The notes beneath the pieces were generated by a model that ran no database searches, had not been told where the DNA came from, and saw only the letters and a program-made list of their open reading frames with translations. 64,000 nucleotides of DNA from Cordilura impudica. Taxonomy: Eukaryota; Arthropoda; Insecta; Diptera; Scathophagidae. Positions within the stretch are counted from its first letter, which is position 1; every line of letters starts with the position of its first letter. Below are positions 18,863 through 30,250 of this stretch, in pieces. Made by a program: the position numbers and the translations under genes. The DNA lies in the NCBI GenBank assembly GCA_963682025.1, contig OY821519.1, positions 165,285,842-165,349,841 of the forward strand, in the 5' to 3' direction.

Positions 18863-21834
18863 TTTATTATTTTTTATAAAAATAAAAAATCTTTTTTTCG
18901 ATCTTTATCAATTTAATGATTGAGTTTGAAATTGTTCAGGCTCAAGATCAAATGTTTTTACTTTAAATAAAGTAAAAGCATTAGCACATTTGTTTCAAAA
19001 ATTGATCTATGTATATTCTGCATGACAGGTTATACAGCTGTTTCGGGAAGAGTCACCAACCCTCATCAGTAACCAAAAGCAGTAGATAGTTTGTTTGGTA
19101 AAAAGTTAAATTCATATATATTTGCTGAAAACAACCAAATGAGAATTCAAGCAAAAGTTATACTATTTAAGCCTCTTCCAATATAACAAACTAAAAATAG
19201 AACAACTTTGAAACAAATATGATTGTATACGAGTACACATTGCATACTACAATATACATGTTTGTTTTTGTCTTGAAAAAACAAGAAAAACAATTTGTTT
19301 TTGCTAAACTTACATTTAGCGTTAACGGCGTGCCCTCCGTATTTTTAATTTTATTATTTTTTATAAAAATAAAAAAAAAATAAAAAAAAAAAAAAAAATA
19401 AAAAATCTTTTTTTCGATCTTTATCAATTTAATGATTGAGTTTGAAATTGTTCAGGCTCAAGATCAAATGTTTTTACTTTAAATAAAGTAAAAGCATTAG
19501 CACATTTGTTTCAAAAATTGATCTATGTATATTCTGCATGACAGGTTATACAGCTGTTTCGGGAAGAGTCACCAACCCTCATCAGTAACCAAAAGCAGTA
19601 GATAGTTTGTTTGGTAAAAAGTTAAATTCATATATATTTGCTGAAAACAACCAAATGAGAATTCAAGCAAAAGTTATACTATTTAAGCCTCTTCCAATAT
19701 AACAAACTAAAAATAGAACAACTTTGAAACAAATATGATTGTATACGAGTACACATTGCATACTACAATATACATGTTTGTTTTTGTCTTGAAAAAACAA
19801 GAAAAACAATTTGTTTTTGCTAAACTTACATTTAGCGTTAACGGCGTGCCCTCCGTATTTTTAATTTTATTATTTTTTATAAAAATAAAAAATCTTTTTT
19901 TCGATCTTTATCAATTTAATGATTGAGTTTGAAATTGTTCAGGCTCAAGATCAAATGTTTTTACTTTAAATAAAGTAAAAGCATTAGCACATTTGTTTCA
20001 AAAATTGATCTATGTATATTCTGCATGACAGGTTATACAGCTGTTTCGGGAAGAGTCACCAACCCTCATCAGTAACCAAAAGCAGTAGATAGTTTGTTTG
20101 GTAAAAAGTTAAATTCATATATATTTGCTGAAAACAACCAAATGAGAATTCAAGCAAAAGTTATACTATTTAAGCCTCTTCCAATATAACAAACTAAAAA
20201 TAGAACAACTTTGAAACAAATATGATTGTATACGAGTACACATTGCATACTACAATATACATGTTTGTTTTTGTCTTGAAAAAACAAGAAAAACAATTTG
20301 TTTTTGCTAAACTTACATTTAGCGTTAACGGCGTGCCCTCCGTATTTTTAATTTTATTATTTTTTAATTTTTTATAAAAATAAAAAATCTTTTTTTTCGA
20401 TCTTTATCAATTTAATGATTGAGTTTGAAATTGTTCAGGCTCAAGATCAAATGTTTTTACTTTAAATAAAGTAAAAGCATTAGCACATTTGTTTCAAAAA
20501 TTGATCTATGTATATTCTGCATGACAGGTTATACAGCTGTTTCGGGAAGAGTCACCAACCCTCATCAGTAACCAAAAGCAGTAGATAGTTTGTTTGGTAA
20601 AAAGTTAAATTCATATATATTTGCTGAAAACAACCAAATGAGAATTCAAGCAAAAGTTATACTATTTAAGCCTCTTCCAATATAACAAACTAAAAATAGA
20701 ACAACTTTGAAACAAATATGATTGTATACGAGTACACATTGCATACTACAATATACATGTTTGTTTTTGTCTTGAAAAAACAAGAAAAACAATTTGTTTT
20801 TGCTAAACTTACATTTAGCGTTAACGGCGTGCCCTCCGTATTTTTAATTTTATTATTTTTTATAAAAATAAAAAATCTTTTTTTCGATCTTTATCAATTT
20901 AATGATTGAGTTTGAAATTGTTCAGGCTCAAGATCAAATGTTTTTACTTTAAATAAAGTAAAAGCATTAGCACATTTGTTTCAAAAATTGATCTATGTAT
21001 ATTCTGCATGACAGGTTATACAGCTGTTTCGGGAAGAGTCACCATATTTGTTTCAAAGTTGTTCTATTTTTAGTTTGTTATATTGGAAGAGGCTTAAATA
21101 GTATAACTTTTGCTTGAATTCTCATTTGGTTGTTTTCAGCAAATATATATGAATTTAACTTTTTACCAAACAAACTATCTACTGCTTTTGGTTACTGATG
21201 AGGGTTGGTGACTCTTCCCGAAACAGCTGTATAACCTGTCATGCAGAATATACATAGATCAATTTTTGAAACAAATGTGCTAATGCTTTTACTTTATTTA
21301 AAGTAAAAACATTTGATCTTGAGCCTGAACAATTTCAAACTCAATCATTAAATTGATAAAGATCGAAAAAAAGATTTTTTATTTTTATAAAAAATAATAA
21401 AATTAAAAATACGGAGGGCACGCCGTTAACGCTAAATGTAAGTTTAGCAAAAACAAATTGTTTTTCTTGTTTTTTCAAGACAAAAACAAACATGTATATT
21501 GTAGTATGCAATGTGTACTCGTATACAATCATATTTGTTTCAAAGTTGTTCTATTTTTAGTTTGTTATATTGGAAGAGGCTTAAATAGTATAACTTTTGC
21601 TTGAATTCTCATTTGGTTGTTTTCAGCAAATATATATGAATTTAACTTTTTACCAAACAAACTATCTACTGCTTTTGGTTACTGATGAGGGTTGGTGACT
21701 CTTCCCGAAACAGCTGTATAACCTGTCATGCAGAATATACATAGATCAATTTTTGAAACAAATGTGCTAATGCTTTTACTTTATTTAAAGTAAAAACATT
21801 TGATCTTGAGCCTGAACAATTTCAAACTCAATCA
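18861..21834. repeat. ~487-bp satellite array with terminal inversion
   Basis: Head-to-tail units (ATCTTTATCAATTTAATGATT starts at 18901, 19417, 19904, 20400 and 20887), spaced 487-516 bp and nearly identical; the spacing differences are mostly poly-A/T length near GCCCTCCG. At 21044 the fifth unit breaks off after GGGAAGAGTCACC and the sequence switches to the reverse complement for about 1.7 units, to 21834. Short reading frames of 63 codons recur in each unit but have no recognisable domain. Confidence 0.95.
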
Positions 21835-21846
21835 TAAATCTATAAT
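21835..21846. repeat. Right flanking direct repeat of the satellite block
   Basis: TAAATCTATAAT, identical to 18851-18862. Confidence 0.75.
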
Positions 21847-22485
21847 ATTAATAGGCTAAGCGATGTTTTGTTCTACCGTTTTATCCCGATTTTGACCAAA
21901 CGTATGTTATTTGAAAGAAATTTATTTTTAGCCGATTTGCAGATTTACAGATTTTTAATTTTTTCCTTTTGTTTTGAGTAAATTGCATTTACAATTACTA
22001 CTAACACATACATAAAATTATACAATGCTATGTGTGTGTTTATTAAATTTGTTAATGTGTTTGTAATAAAAATGAGTTTGTTTTTGTGTTGATTTGTGAA
22101 TTGGATATAATTGATTAGCATACTTTTAGGGTCTTTATTTATTGAAGAAATAAAATTTCCTAGAATTTGCGCTCGAATTTCGAGGGCTGGAATCTGCTAG
22201 TATCAATAAATATATGTTAGTTTAAAACAATGAATAATATAAAGAAAATTGTGAATGTCTCCCAAAATCAGTAGGAAAACCATATTCTATAGAAACGGTA
22301 AATGCGAAGAAGAAGGAAGTATTGAAAGACTAATTTGAAGATTGTTCAGTGAAAACTGAGTTCACAGAGAAAGTTAGAACAAAAATAGTTTGCAAATTTA
22401 GAAAACTAAAGGAAGAAGCATTATAAATTTTAATACAACATACAGATAAGAAAAATAATGAAACATGAAAAAGGTAACTATAGCT
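21847..22485. other. AT-rich, no feature recognised
   Basis: No gene, repeat family or RNA structure that I can support. Reading frames are short and low-complexity. Confidence 0.5.
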
Positions 22486-23109
22486 CTGTTCATTTACTTT
22501 CCCAGTAAAAACCAGTAAAAACCAAAATTTCAGAGAGTAAGAAAAATTAGTTCTCAAAAACACAAATATCCAAAACAGTAAAAGAACAGCAATTTGTAAG
22601 AATTTACATGTTCATAGAAACAGCTGATTGTAAACACTTTTGAAAGTGAAGAAGAATTGAAACTCTAAATTAAAAAAATATACCTTAATTAGAAGAATTT
22701 ATTTTATTTAAAAACATACATTGAAACTAATACAATTACCTATTGCTTTTGAAAATAAACATTTATTATGAAAGAAATTGGCAGATGCACATATTTTTTT
22801 TTGGCAGCAACCGGTTTTAAAAGATTAAACTTAATGAAACCTGGTTATGTGAATATTTACTTACTTCTTCTATCGTTAATATCCCCAGATTTATTATTTA
22901 AAACTTTTGCACCAAAATATAATTGTAGTATTTTTGCTTTATTTACCACAAAACTCAATCATATGTTTTTCAAACATATGTTTTTCTTGCTTGCTAATTC
23001 TTACTGGCAAAAATATATCCAGTAAAAACTAACAAGTTTTCAAAAAATTAACTGTGATTTTACGCTCTCATTTGTTCTCTATTACTGGGTTTTTGCAGTA
23101 AACGAACAG
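22486..23109. mobile_element. MITE candidate with CTGTTC inverted ends
   Basis: The left end CTGTTCATTTACT..CCCAGTAAAAACC is mirrored at the right end (reverse complement CTGTTCGTTTACTGCAAAAACCCAGTAA). About 624 bp, no transposase. The words CAGTAAAAACC and CCAGTAAAAACT recur inside. No convincing target duplication; superfamily not assigned. The 85-codon reading frame inside (22768-23025) has no recognisable domain. Confidence 0.5.
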
Positions 23110-23195
23110 GATCCAGTAAATTTTGTGATAATTTCTACAATAAGTATGAATATGAATATATTTACTATCATAACTATACTATACTATCGAAACTG

Positions 23196-23740
23196 ATGCC
23201 AATATTTACAGAGAAGAAAGAGGAGTTGCATAATTTTGTAAGAAGCCTCAAATTATTGTCTGAGACTGTAATAGAGGGAAAGCGTAATGCATTTTTTAAT
23301 TTGCTTTCAAGAAATCTGGAACGGAAAGTGCAGAACAGAGTGAAACAAGACAATGTTCCGATAAGCGTTGATGAACTGGTATTGCCTCTTAAAAAAGCCT
23401 ATAAAACGATAGAGTCACCAAACACACATGGTGCAGAAGGGCGCCAACGTTAGAAATTATTCAGAAAGGATAGAGTCTCTGAATAGTGAGTTAAATGAAG
23501 TCCAATAAGCGAAGTTGGCAAAGAGGACAGATCCGCAATAGTTAGAACAAGTAATACGTTAACTTTCAATGTTTTTATGAATGGCTTGTGAGATCAGCAA
23601 ATAGTATCAACCATCAATGCAAGTAGAGTGAATACTTTTTTCTCAAGCTTTGAGAATCGCAGAAGATTCAGCAGCCCATGTCAAAGAGAGGCAATGCAAG
23701 TGTACAGAATGGCAAGCCTAATAATATTAGTAAATAACTA
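23196..23740 (+). pseudogene. Gypsy-2 gag
   Basis: Capsid region: FTEKKEELHNFVRSLKLLSE (23200-23260), AFFNLLSRNLERKVQNRVKQDNVPISVDELV, then after a frame break NYSERIESLNSELNEVQ (about 23455-23510) and ALRIAEDSAAHVKERQ. The segment parallels Gypsy-3 gag (KTKVQNMVRQETVPTNISEL), so these are homologous capsid domains. At least two frameshifts and three stops. Confidence 0.8.
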
Positions 23741-24420
23741 CAACAACAATAACAACAGGAATAATGTCAATAGCAGAAATAATGCTAACAACGGCAATAA
23801 TGCGAATAGGAATTACAGCAAAAATTACAACAACAGATACAGAAAAAACAACGACAACAGGAATTCGAAATATGGTAATAGCAACTACAATGGCCAAGGA
23901 CAATATCAAGCAAGTACAGAACCAGGGAAACTCCCAAAAACCGGAATTAACTCAAGCAGGATTTCTGGTGATACAGCACTGAAAAGTAAAAAAATATTCA
24001 GCATATTATCAGATCTAAGAAATTATGTCAAATTAAATATAGTTGGAGCACATTTCGCACCGACATTTCTGATAGATACGGGAGCAGTTGTCTCAATATA
24101 TAAGAAAAATTTGCTGTATCATTATGAAGAAGAACCAGATGATTATTGTTACCTAACCGGAATTTCAAAGGAGCAAATAAAATCTTTGGGTTCCTCAAAT
24201 GTAAAAATTAAATTTAATGACTCAACCATACAACAAAAAATACAATGAGTTCCAAATGATTTCTCTATAAAGACTGATGGCATATTGGGTAGAGATTTTC
24301 TTTCCATGTACAGATGCAACATAGACTATGATAAATACATATTGACTTTCAATATAAATAAAGACAATATACAAATTCTTATACACGACGATGCTTTTGA
24401 CATTAGTCATATAAGATACC
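23730..24420 (+). pseudogene. Gypsy-2 Asn-rich nucleocapsid and protease
   Basis: An Asn/Arg/Tyr-rich stretch (23735-23890) precedes GQGQYQASTEPGKLPKTG, then the aspartic protease: FLIDTGAVVSIYKKN (active site about 24066-24110), YLTGISKEQIKSLGS, and, after a stop at 24246-24248, DGILGRDFLSMYRCNIDYDKYILTF. Protease landmarks match Gypsy-1 one for one. No CCHC knuckle seen. Confidence 0.85.
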
Positions 24421-25035
24421 ACCAAGAAGTGAAGTTATAATACCTTTTAAAATAAATTTAGAAGAAGATGGCATAATTTCAAATAGAGAAATTGTAAAAG
24501 GTGTCTATTTAGCGAACATCATAATCTTTAAAAAAGGAAATCAACATATAAAGTTGCTAAACGTAACCGATAAAATTTCAATGATAAAAAACCTTAAAGT
24601 AGAAACAGTGCCTTTGATATATTATGAAGTTTCTTCAATTAACAGTGAAAATAACAAAACTAAGTTCACATTGGGCAATTTAAGCAGCTATTAGCCGATT
24701 TTAAATTGGATAATACTGAAGGGGAGCTAATAAGAATTTTGGAGAAATACCAATCAATTTTTCATATCGAAGGCAAAGAATTAACAATAAATAGACACTG
24801 AACAGACAATAAATTTCTGTGATTGAACTCCTGTTTATATAAAGATTTACCGATTACCCAAGCACAGCGAACGAAATAAATTCCCAAGTATAGAAACTAT
24901 TACAGAACAACATAATATAACCATCTATAAGCCCATACAATGCACCACTACTATTGGTTCCAAAAAAAGGACAAATGGATTTAAGAAAGTGATGTTCTAT
25001 GAAAAGTTCATTTCATCAGATCGAATTGGATCATT
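24421..25035 (+). pseudogene. Gypsy-2 protease-RT linker and RT entry
   Basis: In changing frames: TPVYIKIYRLPKHSE (about 24830-24875), the same entry motif that the DNA transposon interrupts in Gypsy-1. Then a scrambled stretch follows, with KPIQCTTTIGSKK (24920-24970). The palm N-terminus (FRQLN, LPFGL) is not recognised, so this part is deleted or heavily mutated. Confidence 0.6.
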
Positions 25036-25043
25036 AGTCACAA

Positions 25044-25203
25044 GATTACATTTTGGGTCGAAAATATCTTCAAATATTTTTCAACCTATGTTGACTATAC
25101 CATTATCCGGCCTTGAATCTGAAGATTACATTTTGGGTTAAAAATATCTTCAAATAGTTTCCAACCTATGTTGACTATAGAATTATCAGGCCTTGAATCT
25201 GAA
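25044..25203 (+). repeat. 80-bp tandem duplication in Gypsy-2 RT
   Basis: GATTACATTTTGGG starts at 25044 and again at 25124. The two 80-bp copies share nearly all sequence, including CAACCTATGTTGACTATA and CCTTGAATCTGAAG, with scattered differences, so the duplication is not very recent. Confidence 0.9.
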
Positions 25204-25560
25204 GCTTTTTCTATACGTAGACGATATAATAGTTTTCGGATTTAGCCTTAAATATCATAAGGCAAACTTAATAAGGGCTTTAAATAGATTGCAGAAATAT
25301 AACTTAAAGCGAAATGCAAGCAAGTGTTGCTGTTTAAAACACGAAGTGGTATATCTGGGACATTTAATAGCGCACGAAGGAATCACCCTTGATCCAGAAA
25401 AATTTGAGGCAATAAGAACATATCCGTTACATAAAAATGCTGACGAGGTGAGAAAATCCGTAGGATTTGCAGCTATTACAGACGTTTTATGGAGGGTTTT
25501 GCTGATATAGAAAGTTGCCTTAACAGGTTATTCAAAAAGGTAATAAATTTGAATGGATAG
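25193..25560 (+). pseudogene. Gypsy-2 reverse transcriptase palm/thumb
   Basis: Begins within the tandem duplication: LFLYVDDIIVFGFSLKYHKANL with the catalytic YVDD (about 25208), then QKYNLKRNASKCCCLKHEVVYLGHLIAHEGITLDPEKFEAI and NADEVRKSVGFAAI. The thumb breaks at a stop near 25508 where Gypsy-1 has the CNYYRRFIP connection. Confidence 0.88.
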
Positions 25561-26158
25561 AACTGTGTCAGAAAGCTTCTGAAATATTAAAACAAAAACT
25601 GATAAGTCCACCTATACTACAGTATCCTGGTTTTGAAAAACTGTTTATATTAACAACACATGCATCGGATTTTGCTTTGGGAACTGTATTATCGCAAGGA
25701 AAAATTAGCGAGGATAGGTCAATATCATTTGCAAGTCATTCACTGAACAATCATGAAAGAAATAAACCCGTTATAGAAATAGAATTGCTTGGAACACACT
25801 GGGACATACAATTCTTTAGACCGTATTTATATCGCAGAAAATTTATTATTGTGATGGATCACCGTCCACTCATTTCGTTGTTCTCACACAAGAACCCAAG
25901 TTCGAACTAATTAGAATTAGAATAGAGTTGTGTGATTATGATTGCCAGATAATATACAAAAAGGGAGCAAACAATACAAACGCAGAAGCACTGTCGAAAA
26001 TAAAACTAGATTCAGATATTTTAAAGGATATGATACCTACTATGATTGACGAAACAGTAGGGAAAATGCTGGTGATGACAAGAAACATGAAGAAGAATGT
26101 GATACAAAACCACATTGAAAATAGAACAAGTATAATACAAGATAAAGCTGTGAATTAG
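25540..26158 (+). pseudogene. Gypsy-2 RNase H
   Basis: CQKASEILKQKL, QYPGFEKLFILTTHASDFALGTVLSQ (the first Asp of TTDAS is His here), SISFASHSLNNHER, IEIELLGTHW (Glu), FIIVMDHRPLISLFSHKNPSS (second Asp), stop at 25910, then YDCQIIYKKGANNTNAEALSKI (the usual ADALSK Asp is Glu) and SDILKDMIPT. The linker to integrase follows. Two catalytic positions are changed, so inactive even without the stops. Confidence 0.85.
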
Positions 26159-26960
26159 GGTAAAGATGAAACATCACCTATTGGGACTACCAAGAAAACT
26201 GAAATTTATAGTTAGAAAGATGTCGACAAATAAAGATTTTATAATAACCTTTGAGAACGATAATATATGGAAAGGTATATATGGAAAAATATGTCAAAGA
26301 TGGTAAAGGAATATGAAAAAACGTGTGATCTATGTCAGAGAAATAAATAAGTCAAGCACACGAGGGACCCACTATGCATGATTGATACGCCTAACCAACT
26401 ACAAAATATGAAAATATGAATTGACAAAATGTCAGCTGACAGCAAACTGATGAAGGAGATCTGTCAGCTTTTGAAGATTAAACAAAGCTTTTCAACGCCA
26501 TACCATCATGAAGCGCTGGGAACTGCATAGAGGAATCACAGAGTTATAAATGAATACTTTACTCGTGACTAATGACGATTGGTACTCATGGGTTCCGTAA
26601 TACGCATTCGCTTACAATGCTACACCTCATGCGGATACAAACTATTCACCTTTTGAACTAATTTATGGTAAATTACAAAGCTTACCAGGTAACGTCGAAC
26701 AAGGCAATGAGAAGATATATTAAGGTTAGATTAAAGTATTCATTAAAGAATGTTAGGAAAATAATTGAGAAGTTAAAACTAAAGAGAGTACAGGAATCAC
26801 ACAAATATGACAATATTATAGATACAAAATTGAAAGACTTAGTATTAATTAGAGTATGAAATAGAAAGAAAAATGAATCACCATATAGTGGTCCATATGA
26901 AATCACAGATATTAATGGAACAAATGTAAAAGTGAATTAAAAACAAAACGAAAGTAGTAC
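26159..26960 (+). pseudogene. Gypsy-2 integrase, core deleted
   Basis: Remains of the zinc-binding domain (TCDLCQRNK, 26320-26350) and a jump to SADSKLMKEICQLLKIKQSFSTPYHHEALGT (26425-26520). The first and second catalytic Asp motifs (IDTVGPL, SDNGTEF) are gone; the Glu motif reads RNHRVINEYF after a stop in place of VE. Then AYNATPHADTNYSPFELIYGKL, and a C-terminal part with DLVLIRV and SPYSGPYEI. Length is well short of a full integrase. Confidence 0.82.
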
Positions 26961-27173
26961 ATAAGAACTTACTAAACAAATACGATGTATATTAAAATGA
27001 AACACAAAACATTTCAATAACAAAAATTTTTTAGTAAACAATTAATAATTTTAACAAATTTTTTTTACTTAATATTTAAACATATTATATTTTTTACAAT
27101 ATGCACCAGTAGAAATATTAAAAATCATTGAAATTTATACATAAAATTGTATGATTTTGCTCAACGGTGAGGG

Positions 27174-27681
27174 TGTAGTGTCTCGTACACATAGGGTGCA
27201 ATGTAAGCACACATTCTGATTTAAAAGTATACAACCCACTATGTATGTTTGTAGTGACGCACAGAATTTAGTTTACGTTAAGTTTTTGGTATTGAATGAA
27301 CACGGGTGACAAACAAATACATTGTAAACAAATAATTTAATGTGTATCAGCAGTACGACTACGTTACAAATTGTGTATCGAATGTATGTATTGATACAAT
27401 TTGATTAGAATGACGTTATTAGGAAGCATAAACATACAAAGATGGCTTCAAATATAGAGTAATCTACTCAAACATAGAATGTAAGTTAAAATAGAGAATT
27501 TATATATAAGAAACAAATATTAAATAAGAAGAGTCAGTTAAAGTTGGGTTTTAGAAGTAATCAGTTTAAGTTGATTGAAGCTCAATTTAAGTTTTATATT
27601 GATTAAATAAAGACATTTAATATTAAGTATTCCGTATTATTTATAAACTTCATATGGAAGGCGTTTTGATTTAACATAACA
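27174..27681 (+). mobile_element. Gypsy-2 3' LTR (right edge approximate)
   Basis: Begins TGTAGTGTCTCGTAC right after the purine run GTGAGGG (27167-27173). An AATAAA polyadenylation signal lies at about 27606. It ends at about 27653 (TTCA) or 27681 (AACA); no second LTR exists to decide. The TGTAG start is shared with the Gypsy-3 and Gypsy-4 LTRs. Confidence 0.65.
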
Positions 27682-27956
27682 TCAAGCTGAAGGAAGGAGC
27701 TGAGTATAACAATTACTGATTAGCAACAAGGACAACCATAAATATATCCACTATACTTCACAAATAATCAACATCCAAACATCCACCCTTTATATCAATT
27801 GTATGATAAAACTATTTGGTGCATATTCATAATTCAAATAAACAAATTATCTTGTAATATTTACACACTTCAAAATTCAATTTCTATATGTATAAGATAA
27901 ATAAAACAAAAATGGTATACAAAATTATTCTTTGTAATTTCGACGATGTAAAAATC
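27682..27956. other. AT-rich, no feature recognised
   Basis: Spacer between the Gypsy-2 LTR and the Gypsy-5 integrase tail. Nothing recognised. Confidence 0.5.
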
Positions 27957-28372
27957 TTAAATCACGAGATTTAACTTCACCCTGTTCTGGAGGAACACTC
28001 TGCTGCCCATCATCCTCCTCCAATATTCAGGTATTAGGTTGTGATCGATTTTGATCACTCGAACCACTGGTGTTGTCTGCTCTTTGTCAATGTTTTCTTT
28101 ATCTGTACCGCTAATAATTTGATTGACGAGCCTTTTTAATATCTTATTTCGAGTTAACACGCATTGATAAGCTTGAGAACCAATACGCTCTTTGACCGTA
28201 TCTTCCTGCAACGAAGATTTGTTCGGATTCGAATAATCCCGCACAAAAACATTCTTGCCTGAATCGAACGCAATATTCCGCAGTCTTTTACGATTTTTCA
28301 CGTTCTTTAATTGAATTTAAAAAAGTTTTATTTTTAACCAAGGGTGGACAAAGCTTACTAAAACGAGTCTTA
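27957..28372 (-). pseudogene. Gypsy-5 integrase C-terminal tail
   Basis: Minus strand after the MITE: KTRFSKLCPPL, then NIAFDSGKNVFVRDYSNPNKSS, VKERIGSQAYQCVLTRNKILKRLVNQII. This is the post-core SH3-like segment of Gypsy integrases (FxxGDxVxVRDY pattern, with Asp of GD changed). It ends near 27957. Confidence 0.75.
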
Positions 28373-28739
28373 TGCCGTTTTCTTTTCTGACAAAAAGTGT
28401 CGCATTATATTTTTTATATATTCTGAATTAAGAGCAACCTTATCTTATACATCAATCCAAAGGTCTCAAAGTGCTGTGTTCATAAAATGCAAAAAAATTT
28501 TGATTATTGTCCTCTTTGAAGTCATAGGGGAAAATATTCAAAAAAAAAGGGGAACAATGGGGAAATATTCTCACACTATGACCTGAAAGAAGTCAATGGC
28601 TGCAATTTTTTGCGATTTACGAGGGCTCCACTTTGATGTATAAGAAAAGGTTGCTCTTAATTCAGAATATATAAAAGAAACCCTTTTCGGAAAAAGTGCA
28701 AATAAAATGTGGCATTTTTTGTCAGAAAATAAAACGGCA
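28373..28739. mobile_element. Snap-back MITE with TTA target duplication
   Basis: 367 bp, almost entirely one inverted repeat: left arm TGCCGTTTTCTTTTCTGACAA onward, including ATTCTGAATTAAGAGCAACCTT; the right arm is its reverse complement, with a short A-rich centre (about 28530-28570). TTA flanks both ends (28370-28372, 28740-28742). Removing it rejoins LLLGIEI with the integrase tail of Gypsy-5. TTA duplication fits PIF/Harbinger (inference). Confidence 0.85.
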
Positions 28740-28742
28740 TTA

Positions 28743-29220
28743 ATTTCTATACCCAACAGCAATTTAGCAGAAGTTTCTCCTGCAGAACAATGTTTTTTAG
28801 CTCTATAATCAAAACGAAAAGTTTTGATTAAGTTTTTACCATTGGTCGCTGGATTCCCTGGAGCCATTAAAATATGTTTGAAAAAATGTTGAATTCTTCG
28901 GCAGTAAGCTGCTGCTTGCTAAAGTACCTATAAGACCGAATCTACCTAAAATATTCCGTAGCTAACATCAGTAGCTTACTATCAAGTAAAACTAGCAGTT
29001 ATAGTTTTGGTTTTAAACACTTCCACCCACTTAGAAAATAAATCAATGATTATAAGAAAAAATTTATCTTTTATCGGTCCCGCAAAATAAAAGTGAAGCC
29101 TCAACCAAGTTGAATCCGTAGGCGTCCATGGAATTGATGGGACTTTTTCTGGACTTTTTCGACAGACTTGACAAGAAATCACAATTAGCAATCAATTTTT
29201 CAATATCAAGGTCCATTTTA
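28743..29220 (-). pseudogene. Gypsy-5 integrase core
   Basis: Minus strand: VISCQVCRKSPEKVPSIPW (zinc-binding Cys pair, about 29190-29130), TWLRLHFYFAGPI (first catalytic Asp of LHxDFAGP changed to Tyr), FFLIIIDLFSKWVEVFKT. Then a deletion, and APGNPATNGKNLIKTFR (usual Glu-containing NGxAER motif damaged, about 28860-28810) and SAKLLLGIEI before the MITE. The second Asp is not seen. Inactive. Confidence 0.8.
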
Positions 29221-30130
29221 GGCCACCACATATGAGTATGAGCACAAAATTTTGTGGAAATTATTACCCTAAAACTCCATAGACAACAATCGTGTTCTAC
29301 CGAAAGGGAGAAAATTCTTCCCCCTCTGATATATAAAATTTTCCATTTTGAATGAATTCCTTTACTATTACTAATACTGGACGCCGCCTCTTTTCTCTAG
29401 AAATGTAATTAATAAAACCAAAATCATCAATATCTGTGGCTACATTGTTTTGGAGAAAACGAGACAAATGAGCCGCAGAGCTATCCGTGCCTTTAATTAA
29501 TTAGATCCAGATAAGATGAATGTCCATCTTTATTTTCGCCAAAGATTGCCAAAAGTGGCTTGTGATCGGACTCTAAAGTGAAATGAGTTCCTATCAAATA
29601 TTGCTTTAGTTTTGTTAGAGTGCTATAATTTTTTTCCGTTAGTTAAAGCCCTCTTGAAACTAAAGCTATGGGCTTTTACGATCCGTCCGCACACACATGA
29701 GCTAAGATACCACCGATGGCGTTATTAGATGCGTCCGTCGAAAACACTATTGGTAATTTAGGGTTGAAATGAACCAATACTTCGTCTGAAGTAAGTTCCC
29801 CCCTTTAGTGCTTCAAAAACAATTTGACGCACTTTTGACTACTTAAACTAGACATCCTTTCTGAGAAGCTTATAGATAGGACCCATTTTATTTGCAAAGT
29901 TGGGAATAAATTTAGAATAATAATTAAGCATACCTACATAAGCCCTGACTTCAGAAACATTTTGAGGAACTGGCACTTCCAAAACAGCAATAATCCTGTC
30001 CATGTTCATATTTAAACCATTACGGTCAATGTTAAATCCTTTAAAATTTCACACTTACTACTATTAAGTCGCAAACCGCTAAATCTATATTTGTCAGCTC
30101 TACTTCAATTGTTTTGACGTGATCCTCGAC
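29221..30130 (-). pseudogene. Gypsy-5 RT C-terminus and RNase H
   Basis: Minus strand, frames mixed. HVKTIEVELT and YRFSGLRLNSSKCEI (30125-30050), MDRIIAVLEVPVPQNVSEV, AYVGMLNYYSKFIPNFANKMGPIYKLL (29960-29870). RNase H: LPIVFSTDASNNAIGGILAHVCADG (about 29760-29690), ESDHKPLLAIFGENK (29560-29530) and DSSAAHLSRF (29490-29460). Numerous stops. Confidence 0.78.
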
Positions 30131-30150
30131 TAGTAGTAGTAGTAGTAGTA
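30131..30150 (-). repeat. LINE-1 3' tail, (CTA)n
   Basis: Six or more TAG triplets on the plus strand (CTA on the coding strand) at the LINE 3' end. Short-repeat tails are usual for several LINE groups. Confidence 0.8.
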
Positions 30151-30226
30151 ACTCTTTTATTTTCAAAAAATTCAATATTATAATAATATGTTACAATAGA
30201 ATACTTAAAATAAAGAATGTTACATA

Positions 30227-30250
30227 CGGCTTTGACATAGTCGTAAGCCG
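30227..30250 (-). ncRNA. LINE-1 3' UTR hairpin
   Basis: CGGCTT pairs with AAGCCG and inner GAC with GTC around an ATA loop. The same structure occurs at 46239-46264 in LINE-2 with a compensatory change. Likely a recognition structure in the element RNA for target-primed reverse transcription (inference). Not a free RNA gene. Confidence 0.55.

Larger units (their letters stand above)
23150..27690 (+). mobile_element. Gypsy-2: Ty3/Gypsy retrotransposon, 5'-truncated
   Basis: Same branch as Gypsy-1 (SLKYHKANL/SLKHHNENI, shared KYNLK.NASKC and EVVYLGHLI). Plus-strand order: gag, protease, RT, RNase H, integrase, 3' LTR. The 5' LTR, primer-binding site and leader ORFs are not found; a MITE-like segment lies at that edge. 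All genes are broken. Confidence 0.85.

Noticed and set aside
19735..21532. Identical 63-codon open frames repeated in the satellite array
   Set aside because: They recur only because the unit recurs; no domain. One copy at 19191-19427 is read on the other strand in a poly-A region, so coding is not supported.
22768..23025. 85-codon open frame inside the MITE candidate
   Set aside because: No motif; lies within a non-coding inverted-end element.
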